A DNA stretch of 64,000 nt. Source: Cupriavidus taiwanensis LMG 19424 (GTDB lineage: Bacteria; Pseudomonadota; Gammaproteobacteria; Burkholderiales; Burkholderiaceae). A program made the translations under genes and the position numbers. Below the pieces are notes generated by a model. It was not told where the DNA came from. It saw only the letters and a program-made list of their open reading frames with translations, and did no database searches. Where the stretch lies: the NCBI RefSeq assembly GCF_000069785.1, contig NC_010528.1:124001-188000 (forward strand). The letters run 5' to 3'. How positions within the stretch are numbered: position 1 is the first letter of the stretch; each line of letters starts with the position of its first letter. This document shows, piece after piece, positions 55,714 through 64,000 of the stretch.

Positions 55714-56904
55714 ATGACAGCAGTGCAGTCGTTTGACGTCGCCATCCTCGGGGCCGGCCTTGCCGGCCGCCTGGCCGCCTGGTTGCTGGTCCGCGGCGGC
55801 GCCCGCGTGGCGCTGGTGGAGCGGGCCGGCCCGGACGGCGCGGGCTCGGCCGCCTATGTGGCCGCGGCCATGCTGGCGCCGCTGGCCGAGTCGGCCATCG
55901 CCGAGCGCCGCATCGTCGACCTTGGCATCGCCAGTGTCGACCTGTGGCGCGCGTGGCTGGTCGAATTGCCGGAACCGGTCTTCTTCCAGGAAGACGGCAC
56001 GCTGGTGGTCTGGCATGCGCGCGACCGCGCCGAGATGTCGCTGTTCACCAGCCGCGTGCGCGCGGTGGCGCCGCCGGAGCTGGTGGCGCAGCGGCTGCGC
56101 GCGCTCGACGGCAAGGGCGTGGGCGAGGTCGAGCCGGCGCTGGCGGGCCGCTTTCCGCAAGGACTGCTGCTGGCCGGCGAAGGCCAGCTCGACAACCGCG
56201 GCGCGCTGCGCGCGCTGCTGTCGTGCGCGGTCAGCGAAGGCGTGCATTGCGTCTGGGAGGCGGGCGAGGTCGATGCCGGCTCGCTGCCCCAGCTTGGCAT
56301 CCACGCCGACGTGGTGCTGGACTGCCGCGGCCTGGGCGCACGCAGCGCGTGGCCGGCGCAGCCCGGAGGCAGCCAGCCCGGCCTGCGTGGACTGCGCGGC
56401 GAAGTGGTGCGCGTGCATGCGCCCGACGTCAGGCTGCACCGGCCGGTGCGCCTGCTGCACCCGCGCTATCCGATCTATATCGCGCCCAAGCCCAACGACC
56501 TGTACGTGATCGGCGCCACCGAGCTGGAAAGCGAGGACGATTCGCCGATGAGCGTGCGCTCCGCGCTGGAGCTGCTGTCGGCGGCGCATTCGCTGCATCC
56601 CGCCTTCGGCGAGGCGCGCGTGCTGGAACTGAACGTGCAGCGCCGCCCCACGCGGCCCGACCACCTGCCGGCGATCCGCGTGGACCAGCGCGCGCGCGTG
56701 GTGCGTGTGAACGGCCTGTACCGCCACGGCTTCCTGATCGCCCCGGCGGTGACCGAGGCGGCGTGCGCGGTGGTGGGCGCGCTGCTCAACGGCGATCCCG
56801 CCGCGCATGCCGTGCCTGCCGCACTGCGCTGGCCCGGTATGATCGAGGCGGTGACCGAGGCGCCCGCGCCCACCGTTGGCGCGCGCTCCGGCACGCTGCA
56901 TTAA
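55714..56904 (+). CDS. thiO: Glycine oxidase ThiO (FAD-dependent)
   Basis: 396 residues. Oxidises glycine to iminoglycine, the glycine-derived unit needed by ThiG in aerobic thiamine synthesis. FDVAILGAGLAGRLAAWLLV is the Rossmann FAD motif; GLRGEVVRVHAPDVRLHRPV, YPIYIAPKPNDLYVIGATEL and VNGLYRHGFLIAPAVTEAAC are DAO-family segments near the active site. ATG 55714 lies 156 bases after thiC; that gap shows no terminator. Position between thiC and thiS supports the ThiO role over other amino-acid oxidases. Confidence 0.9.
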   Translation: MTAVQSFDVAILGAGLAGRLAAWLLVRGGARVALVERAGPDGAGSAAYVAAAMLAPLAESAIAERRIVDLGIASVDLWRAWLVELPEPVFFQEDGTLVVWHARDRAEMSLFTSRVRAVAPPELVAQRLRALDGKGVGEVEPALAGRFPQGLLLAGEGQLDNRGALRALLSCAVSEGVHCVWEAGEVDAGSLPQLGIHADVVLDCRGLGARSAWPAQPGGSQPGLRGLRGEVVRVHAPDVRLHRPVRLLHPRYPIYIAPKPNDLYVIGATELESEDDSPMSVRSALELLSAAHSLHPAFGEARVLELNVQRRPTRPDHLPAIRVDQRARVVRVNGLYRHGFLIAPAVTEAACAVVGALLNGDPAAHAVPAALRWPGMIEAVTEAPAPTVGARSGTLH

Positions 56905-56916
56905 TGCAAGACTGAC

Positions 56917-57114
56917 ATGGATATCCTGCTCAACGGCCGACCGCTCGCCCTTGCCGAATCCGCCACGCTGGCGGACGCGGTGAGCGCTGCGCAGATCGCG
57001 CCCCCCTTTGCCGCGGCGGTCAACGGCCAGTTCGTGCCGCGCGCCGCGCACGCCAACACCCCTCTTGCGGCCGGCGACCGCATCGACCTCGTGCAACCCG
57101 TGACGGGAGGCTGA
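56917..57114 (+). CDS. thiS: Sulfur carrier protein ThiS
   Basis: 65 residues, ubiquitin-like fold. MDILLNGRPLALAESATLAD at the start and the essential C-terminal GG (VQPVTGG), which becomes a thiocarboxylate and donates sulfur to ThiG. 12 bases after thiO and 3 bases before thiG. ThiF, which adenylates this tail, is not encoded in the window. Confidence 0.95.
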   Translation: MDILLNGRPLALAESATLADAVSAAQIAPPFAAAVNGQFVPRAAHANTPLAAGDRIDLVQPVTGG

Positions 57115-57117
57115 CCC

Positions 57118-57954
57118 ATGACCTTCGAACCTTCCGCAACCCTGCGCGACCCGTTCGTGCTGTATGGCGAGTCGTTCGGCTCGCGCCTGCTGCTGGGTAC
57201 CGCGCGCTATCCGTCGCCGGCCACGCTTGAAGCCGCCGTGCAGGCCTCCGCGCCGGCCATGATCACCGTCGCGCTGCGCCGCCAGGGCGCGGTGGGCGAC
57301 GGCGAGGGCGGCCAGGCGTTCTGGCAGATGCTCAAGGCGCTAAACGTGCCGGTGCTGCCCAACACCGCCGGCTGCTTCACCGCGCAGGAGGTCATCACCA
57401 CCGCGATGATGGCGCGCGAGGTATTCGAGACGCCGTGGATCAAGCTCGAACTGATCGGCGACGACTACACCCTGCAGCCCGACACCCTGAACCTGCCGGC
57501 CGTGGCCGAGACCCTGCTCAAGGAGGGCTTCAAGGTGCTGCCGTACTGCACCGAGGACCTGGTGCTGTGCCGCCGCTTGCTCGACGTCGGTTGCCAGGCG
57601 CTGATGCCGTGGGCCGCGCCGATCGGCACCGGCCGCGGAGCGGTCAACCCGCACGCGATGCGCGTGCTGCGCGAGCGCCTGCCCGATACCCCGCTGATCG
57701 TCGATGCCGGCCTGGGCCTGCCGTCGCACGCGGCCCAGGTGCTGGAATGGGGTTACGACGGCGTGCTGCTCAACACCGCGGTGGCGCAGGCCGCCTACCC
57801 GGTCGACATGGCGCGCGCCTTCGCGCAGGCCGTGGCCGCGGGCCGCACCGCCTATCTGGCCGGGCCGATGCCCGAGCGCGAAGTCGCGCAGGCCAGCACC
57901 CCGGTGGTCGGCATGCCGTTCTGGCACGCCGACAACACGGAGCAGCGCGCATGA
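57118..57954 (+). CDS. thiG: Thiazole synthase ThiG
   Basis: 278 residues. Makes the thiazole phosphate from DXP, iminoglycine and ThiS-thiocarboxylate. FGSRLLLGTARYPSPATLEA is the N-terminal strand; the Schiff-base lysine is expected in WIKLELIGDDYTLQPDT. GAAPIG-type loop appears as MPWAAPIGTGRGAVNPHAM, and PLIVDAGLGLPSHAAQVLEW and DGVLLNTAVAQAAYPVDMAR close the barrel. ATGA overlap with thiE. Normal length. Confidence 0.96.
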   Translation: MTFEPSATLRDPFVLYGESFGSRLLLGTARYPSPATLEAAVQASAPAMITVALRRQGAVGDGEGGQAFWQMLKALNVPVLPNTAGCFTAQEVITTAMMAREVFETPWIKLELIGDDYTLQPDTLNLPAVAETLLKEGFKVLPYCTEDLVLCRRLLDVGCQALMPWAAPIGTGRGAVNPHAMRVLRERLPDTPLIVDAGLGLPSHAAQVLEWGYDGVLLNTAVAQAAYPVDMARAFAQAVAAGRTAYLAGPMPEREVAQASTPVVGMPFWHADNTEQRA

Positions 57955-59084
57955 CCCGCCGCCCCGTGCACGTCCCCAGCGACGGCCCGCTGCGCCAGGC
58001 GGTGCTGGAACACTATGGCGATACCTTCGGCGTCGACGACAAGCCGTGGCAGGCGTGGCGCCTGGAAGATGCGCCGGCGCAGCCCGGCGCGCACGACGTG
58101 CTGCTGTCCGACGGCGAAGCCGACGCCGACACCATCGCGCGCGTGGCCGCCGCAGGCGCCACGCTGATCGAGACCGAGCGCGAGGGCGGCCAGTGGGTCG
58201 ACACCGTGCGCTCGCCGATGGGCACCTGGGTATTCTCGGTCGCCGCGGATACCGACCAGCCGCATTCGCCGGCCTTCGTCGCGGTGCTGCTGGCCTGCCT
58301 GTCGCTGCATTTCCCGGCCCACGATGCGCTGTGCCTGGCGCGCGCCTGGGCGCCGGGCTCGGCCGACTGGCCGTCCGACTTCGCGCGCTTCCCGCACGTG
58401 CGCCACGCCGCGCTGGTGGCGCCCGAGCACACCGTCGCGCCGTTCGCGCCATGCCCCGCGCTGGGCCTGTACGTGGTGGTGCCGAGCGCCGAATGGATCG
58501 AGCGCCTGGCGCCGCTGAACGTGCCCACGCTGCAGCTGCGCTTCAAGTCCGGCGATGCGGCCGCGGTGCGCGCGGAGATTGCGCGCGCGGCCAGGGCCAT
58601 GCAGGGCTCGTCGTCGCGCCTGTTCATCAATGACCACTGGCAGGCGGCGATCGAGCATCACGCCGCCCATGGCGCGCACAGCGGCATCTACGGCATCCAC
58701 CTGGGCCAGGAAGACCTGGACGATGCCGACCTCGACGCGATCCGCGCCTCCGGGCTGCGGCTGGGCGTGTCCACGCACGGGTACGCCGAGATGCTGCGCG
58801 TGGCCGCGATCCGCCCCAGCTACCTGGCGCTGGGCGCGATCTTCCCGACCACCACCAAAACCATGCCGACCCAGCCGCAGGGCATGGGCCGCTTCCGCGC
58901 TTATGTAAAGCTGATGCAGCCGGTGATCCCGTCGCTGGTCGGCATCGGCGGCGTCAACGCGACCAATATGCGCGAGGTGCTGGCCGTGGGCGTCGGCAGC
59001 GCTGCCGTGGTGCGCGCGGTCACCGAGGCCGACGACGTGCCGGCCGCGGTGGCCCGCCTCGTCAGCCTGTTCCCGGCCGGCTGA
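57951..59084 (+). CDS. thiE: Thiamine-phosphate synthase ThiE with N-terminal extension
   Basis: 377 residues, while ThiE is normally about 210. The ThiE barrel is the C-terminal part: NVPTLQLRFKSGDAAAVRAE, RLFINDHWQAAIEHHAAHGA, GIHLGQEDLDDADLDAIRAS, LGVSTHGYAEMLRVAAIRPS, GAIFPTTTKTMPTQPQGMGR and VGIGGVNATNMREVLAVGVG. It couples HMP-PP and thiazole phosphate. The first ~165 residues are not ThiE; AFVAVLLACLSLHFPAHDAL resembles the C-terminal end of ThiD-type kinases, so this part may be a decayed ThiD domain (inference). A true thiD lies at 60692. Overlaps thiG by four bases. Confidence 0.92.
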   Translation: MTRRPVHVPSDGPLRQAVLEHYGDTFGVDDKPWQAWRLEDAPAQPGAHDVLLSDGEADADTIARVAAAGATLIETEREGGQWVDTVRSPMGTWVFSVAADTDQPHSPAFVAVLLACLSLHFPAHDALCLARAWAPGSADWPSDFARFPHVRHAALVAPEHTVAPFAPCPALGLYVVVPSAEWIERLAPLNVPTLQLRFKSGDAAAVRAEIARAARAMQGSSSRLFINDHWQAAIEHHAAHGAHSGIYGIHLGQEDLDDADLDAIRASGLRLGVSTHGYAEMLRVAAIRPSYLALGAIFPTTTKTMPTQPQGMGRFRAYVKLMQPVIPSLVGIGGVNATNMREVLAVGVGSAAVVRAVTEADDVPAAVARLVSLFPAG

Positions 59085-59091
59085 GCGCGCC

Positions 59092-59598
59092 GTGGCCGCC
59101 CCGCGCATTCGCCTGGCGGCCGTGGATGACCTGCCGCGGCTGCCGGACATCGAGCTGGCCGCCGCGGCGCTGTTCCCGGAGGGCGATCTGCCCGCGCTGC
59201 TGCGCCTGGTCAGCACGCCGGATTCAGCGCTGGTCGCGGCGCAGCGCGAAGGGCGGCTGTGGGTGGCCGAGCATGGCGGCGCAGTCGCCGGCTTCGCGCT
59301 GGCCAGCCGCAATCGTGAATGCGGCTATCTCGATGAAATGGACGTGCATCCCGACCATGGCCGGCGCGGTCTCGGGCGCGCGCTGGTCGGGGCCGTGCAG
59401 GACTGGGCGCGGGCAAGCGGACTGCGCTCCCTGAACCTGACCACGTTCGCGCATTTGCCGTGGAATGCGCCGTTCTATGCCTCGATGGGGTTTCGGCGGC
59501 TGGAGGACCGCGAGCTGTGCCCGTTGCTGTCGGAGGCGCTCGCGGCGCAGCGGGCAGCGGGTTTGCGGCAACGGATCGCGATGCGGCAGACCTTCTGA
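59092..59598 (+). CDS. GNAT-family N-acetyltransferase
   Basis: 168 residues from GTG 59092, 7 bases after thiE. AAPRIRLAAVDDLPRLPDIE is the N-terminal strand/helix. ECGYLDEMDVHPDHGRRGLG is the acetyl-CoA binding motif A (R/QxxGxG/A as RRGLGRAL), followed by VQDWARASGLRSLNLTTFAH and PFYASMGFRRLED (motif B). The acceptor is unknown. Probably at the end of the thi transcript, although no thiamine role is known. A REP-like palindrome follows the stop by 17 bases. Confidence 0.85.
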   Translation: MAAPRIRLAAVDDLPRLPDIELAAAALFPEGDLPALLRLVSTPDSALVAAQREGRLWVAEHGGAVAGFALASRNRECGYLDEMDVHPDHGRRGLGRALVGAVQDWARASGLRSLNLTTFAHLPWNAPFYASMGFRRLEDRELCPLLSEALAAQRAAGLRQRIAMRQTF

Positions 59599-59614
59599 GC
59601 CAGTTGTTGTCTCT

Positions 59615-59636
59615 CCTCTCCCGCAAGCGGGAGAGG
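59615..59636. repeat. REP-like palindrome, copy 3
   Basis: CCTCTCCCGC / GCGGGAGAGG with AA loop, the same unit as at 6981. The bases after it (GCAAACCGGCGCTGGCGACGG) resemble the complement of the bases between copies 1 and 2, so more than the stem is shared. Confidence 0.8.
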
Positions 59637-59773
59637 GAAGCAAACCGGCGCTGGCGACGGCCATCGCGTTTCCAAAGATTTGTGCGACATTCGCCCAGCC
59701 GCGCAAACCGAACGGACCCCGCCGCTATGATGGCGGGCAGCATTTCCCCGCCAACCATCCCGCATCGCGCACC

Positions 59774-60223
59774 ATGTCGACCCAGCTCCCCGAGATCATT
59801 CCCGCCGCTCCCGGCACGCCCGAAAAGCCCTATTTCGGCATCGACGTGCCGCTGATGCGCTATTTCGGCCTGCAGCCGGAGCTGATCGAAGAGGGCTACT
59901 GCCGCACGCGCCTGCCGGCGCACCCGCAACTGGTGAACAGCCGCGGCGACGTGCATGGCGGCACGCTGATGGCGACGCTGGACTTCACGCTGAGCGGCGC
60001 GGCACGCTCGCACGCGCCCACGGAAACGGGCGTGATCACCATCGACATGTCGACCCATTTCCTGGCCGCCGCGCGCGGCGAGCTGACGCTGGAAGCGCGC
60101 TGCCTGCGCCGCGGCGCGCGCATCGCGTTCTGCGAAGGAGAAGTGAAGGACGCGGCCGGCACCGTGGTGTGCGTGGCGCGGGCCGCGTTCAAGCTGGTGC
60201 CGCTGTCCAGCGGCGGCAATTGA
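59774..60223 (+). CDS. PaaI-family hotdog thioesterase
   Basis: 149 residues from ATG 59774 (MSTQLPEIIPA). LVNSRGDVHGGTLMATLDFT carries the family motif (HGGxxxxxxD), with the Asp expected to be catalytic. GVITIDMSTHFLAAARGELT and CLRRGARIAFCEGEVKDAAG complete the fold. Likely hydrolyses an aryl- or acyl-CoA in the cytoplasm. Separate from the thi run by a REP-like repeat and about 175 bases. Convergent with the PGDYG gene. Confidence 0.83.
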   Translation: MSTQLPEIIPAAPGTPEKPYFGIDVPLMRYFGLQPELIEEGYCRTRLPAHPQLVNSRGDVHGGTLMATLDFTLSGAARSHAPTETGVITIDMSTHFLAAARGELTLEARCLRRGARIAFCEGEVKDAAGTVVCVARAAFKLVPLSSGGN

Positions 60224-60232
60224 TCCCTGCCT

Positions 60233-60267
60233 GAAAAACCCCGGCCGCTCAGTCCTGCAGCGGCCGG
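60233..60267 (-). terminator. Terminator of the thiD-PGDYG transcript, overlapping its last codons
   Basis: On the minus strand CCGGCCGCT / AGCGGCCGG with a 9-base loop (60241-60267), followed by GGTTTTT. The PGDYG stop codon lies inside the loop region. Confidence 0.8.
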
Positions 60268-60683
60268 TACACCTGTTCGAACCTCGCGCGCTCGGTGATG
60301 CCATAGTCACCGGGCGCGTATTGCATCAGCCAGTCGCCCGGCTTGCCGTGCAGCACGTCGCCGCCGGCGCTGCGTTCGATGCTGAAGGCCTCATGCATCT
60401 CGCGCGCCAGCACCGGGATCGGTTTGTTGCGATAGGCGCCATCCTGGCCGTGCGCCAGCGGCGGGATGGCTTCGTACTTGGGGTCGAAGCGGTCGCGCGA
60501 CACGCACCAGCGGTCGCCGCTGCGGCTGGTGATGAGCGCATCGCCGGGCTGGTAGCGGTTGGGGCCTTCGCGGCTGATCAACTCGCCAGCCTCGGTGGCG
60601 AACGCCACCTCGACGACTTCATGCTTGAGGTAGAAGGCGGCGTCGGGGTCGCTGCGCAGATCGATATGGGTGAGCATCGGCAT
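60249..60683 (-). CDS. PGDYG-motif hypothetical protein
   Basis: 144 residues from ATG 60683 (GAGGGG upstream). DAAFYLKHEVVEVAFATEAG, then GDALITSRSGDRWCVSRDRF, REMHEAFSIERSAGG and a C-terminal MQYAPGDYGITERARFEQVY, which is the motif that names this family. The protein may be a small soluble enzyme or binding protein; no function is known to me. It follows thiD by 8 bases, so it is co-transcribed with it. Its stop lies within the terminator hairpin. Confidence 0.78.
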   Translation of the reverse strand: MPMLTHIDLRSDPDAAFYLKHEVVEVAFATEAGELISREGPNRYQPGDALITSRSGDRWCVSRDRFDPKYEAIPPLAHGQDGAYRNKPIPVLAREMHEAFSIERSAGGDVLHGKPGDWLMQYAPGDYGITERARFEQVYRPLQD

Positions 60684-60691
60684 CTTGCCCC

Positions 60692-61528
<837 letters not shown>

Positions 61529-61588
61529 CTGAGAGGAAATCAAGGAGGGCCGGTGCGCAAGGCGGCCGGGCACGCTACAATACCGCCA

Positions 61589-61675
61589 CTCCGAGGAGCG
61601 TTGCAACGGATGCGGTAGGCAGTTCAGTGCCACCCCATGCATCCGCCAGGCTCGGACTGTCTCAACGGCGCTCGC
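61589..61675 (+). promoter_or_regulatory. SAH riboswitch upstream of ahcY
   Basis: CCGAGGAGCGTTGCAACGG (61591-61609), CCGCCAGGCTCGG (61643-61655) and CAACGGCGCTCGC (61663-61675) are the conserved blocks of the S-adenosylhomocysteine aptamer. P1 pairs CCGAG with CTCGG, P2 pairs CGGATGC (61607-61613) with GCATCCG (61639-61645), and the pseudoknot pairs GAGCG (61596-61600) with CGCTC (61669-61673). High SAH is expected to turn ahcY on. About 125 bases separate it from the start codon. Confidence 0.93.
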
Positions 61676-61798
61676 TGATCCGTGGTTTCGCACGGAGGCG
61701 AGTCGACCTATCCGCCCGCTGCGCATGTGCCCGCTGCCATGCCGCCGCCTGATTCCCCGATCTCGTCACCTGCGTGCCACTCTTCACCGGAGTGATAC

Positions 61799-63217
<1,419 letters not shown>

Positions 63218-63239
63218 TGCGTGCAGCGAGGTAGCAACT

Positions 63240-63265
63240 CCCCTCTCCCGCTTGCGGGAGAGGGG
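63240..63265. repeat. REP-like palindrome, copy 4
   Basis: CCCCTCTCCCGC / GCGGGAGAGGGG with TT loop, the same unit as copies 1-3. Sits between ahcY and the DUF360 gene. It might shape the 3' end of the ahcY message, but there is no T run. Confidence 0.8.
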
Positions 63266-63291
63266 AGAAAACCACCAACCAAGGAGCCGTC

Positions 63292-63642
63292 ATGAGACTA
63301 CTGGTCGTCTGGATCATCAACGCTGTCGCGCTGTTCGTACTGCCGTACATCATCCCGTCGATCCACATCAAGAGCTTCGGCTCGGCGATGCTGGCGGCGC
63401 TGGTGCTGGGCCTGGTCAATACGCTGATCCGTCCGATCCTGGTCATCCTGACTCTGCCGGTCACGCTGCTGACGCTGGGGCTGTTTATCTTCGTCATCAA
63501 CGCGCTGCTGTTCCTGTTCGTCGGCAACCTGCTGTCCGGCTTTACCGTGGGCGGCTTCTGGGCGGCCTTGCTGGGCTCCATCCTGTACAGCGTGATCTCG
63601 TGGCTGCTGGCCAGCCTGCTGCTGGGCAACCGCGACGACTGA
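63292..63642 (+). CDS. DUF360/YvlD small membrane protein (phage holin family by name only)
   Basis: 116 residues, four hydrophobic helices (WIINAVALFVLPYIIPSIHI; LAALVLGLVNTLIRPILVIL; LLTLGLFIFVINALLFLFV; GFWAALLGSILYSVISWLLA). LVLGLVNTLIRPILVILTLP is the YvlD signature. Function is unknown; despite the database name, nothing phage-like is nearby. It lies between ahcY and metF, and this arrangement is conserved in related betaproteobacteria. AAGGAG stands 9 bases before the ATG. Confidence 0.88.
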   Translation: MRLLVVWIINAVALFVLPYIIPSIHIKSFGSAMLAALVLGLVNTLIRPILVILTLPVTLLTLGLFIFVINALLFLFVGNLLSGFTVGGFWAALLGSILYSVISWLLASLLLGNRDD

Positions 63643-63682
63643 TCTCATTTCGCGCGCCGCGCCAACGCGGCGCGCCACCATC

Positions 63683-64000
63683 ATGCAAGACCGCTACTTC
63701 AGCTTTGAATTCTTCCCGCCCAAGACGGCGGAGGGCACGGAGAAGCTGCGCAATACGCGCGCGCAGCTGGCCCCGCTCAAGCCCAAGTACATCTCGGTGA
63801 CGTTCGGCGCCGGCGGCACCACGCAGCAGGGCACGCTCGACGCCGTGCTGGAAATCCAGCGCGACGGCATCGAGGCCGCGCCGCACCTGTCGTGCGTTGG
63901 CTCGTCGCGCGAGAGCATCCGCGCGATCCTGCAGCAGTACCGCGACGGCGGCATCCGCCATATCGTCGCGCTGCGCGGCGACATGCCGTCGGGCATGGGC
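63683..64000 (+). CDS. metF: 5,10-methylenetetrahydrofolate reductase, N-terminal part (cut by window end)
   Basis: 106 codons are visible of about 275. FAD-dependent reduction of methylene-THF to methyl-THF for methionine synthesis. MQDRYFSFEFFPPKTAEGTE carries the family's FEFFPPK motif with the catalytic Glu; KYISVTFGAGGTTQQGT, PHLSCVGSSRESIRAIL and HIVALRGDMPSG line the flavin site. Start ATG 63683, 40 bases after the DUF360 gene. With ahcY, metK and metX in the window it completes much of the methyl cycle. Confidence 0.95.
   Translation, partial: MQDRYFSFEFFPPKTAEGTEKLRNTRAQLAPLKPKYISVTFGAGGTTQQGTLDAVLEIQRDGIEAAPHLSCVGSSRESIRAILQQYRDGGIRHIVALRGDMPSGMG

Noticed and set aside
63292..63642. 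Phage holin / prophage remnant
   Set aside because: The protein is a YvlD/DUF360 membrane protein in a conserved ahcY-metF setting; no phage genes are nearby.

Overview
This window is a GC-rich, gene-dense bacterial chromosome segment. It is most likely from a betaproteobacterium of the Burkholderiaceae, close to Cupriavidus/Ralstonia. The reasons are a Bug-type (TctC) binding protein, a RegB/RegA redox pair, a Kdo hydroxylase next to metK, a thiCOSGE operon, a metX-metW pair, an SAH riboswitch before ahcY, and a DksA with a single zinc-finger cysteine. I see no rRNA or tRNA genes, insertion sequences, prophage or CRISPR arrays. Most of the window is core genome; the clearest accessory piece is an MqsR/MqsA toxin-antitoxin pair.

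Layout. 1-6933: end of bioB, a biotin-dependent acyl-CoA carboxylase alpha subunit (probably methylcrotonyl-CoA), a GhrA-type reductase, HMG-CoA lyase (leucine breakdown), then tightly packed small genes: YbaK, an FlK-like hotdog thioesterase, a DUF1289 protein and an MBL hydrolase. 6934-14107: a zinc-homeostasis block on the minus strand with zur, two COG0523 GTPases, a small membrane protein, a ZnuD-like outer-membrane receptor, and dksA embedded in it. 14213-18540: a fluoroacetate-dehalogenase-like hydrolase, a Bug protein and hslVU. 18752-26569: a small exported protein, RegBA, a PCuAC copper chaperone, LysR/YdcZ, a CWC protein, argB, a pyrimidine nucleotidase and slmA. 26606-28634: metX-metW behind a SAM-II-like riboswitch with terminator. 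28648-37141: regulators, transporters, a thioesterase, an AmpG-like permease, an M48 protease and an S8 protease. 37211-45614: argC, mqsRA, exonuclease III, pyrE, a patatin, PPK2, dapF and two tandem lipid A acyltransferases. 45615-53273: metK behind a second SAM-II-like element, kdoO, an aldehyde dehydrogenase, a GMC oxidoreductase and AidB. 53481-61528: TPP riboswitch and thiCOSGE, with thiD on the other strand. 61590-64000: SAH riboswitch, ahcY, a DUF360 membrane protein and the start of metF.

How it fits together. Four metabolite riboswitches are visible. Three (metX, metK, ahcY) read S-adenosylmethionine or S-adenosylhomocysteine, and with metW and metF they cover much of the methionine/activated-methyl cycle; the fourth (TPP) controls thiamine synthesis. 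The two SAM-II-like elements share one design: a TATAAT box 8 bases before the aptamer, conserved SAM-II core sequences, and an extra hairpin inserted between the first stem and the 3' strand. I regard this as the most interesting signal. In the zinc block, one COG0523 paralogue has kept the CxCC metal site and the other has lost it, and the same GCAAYNNNGTTGC palindrome lies upstream of both operons as a candidate Zur operator.
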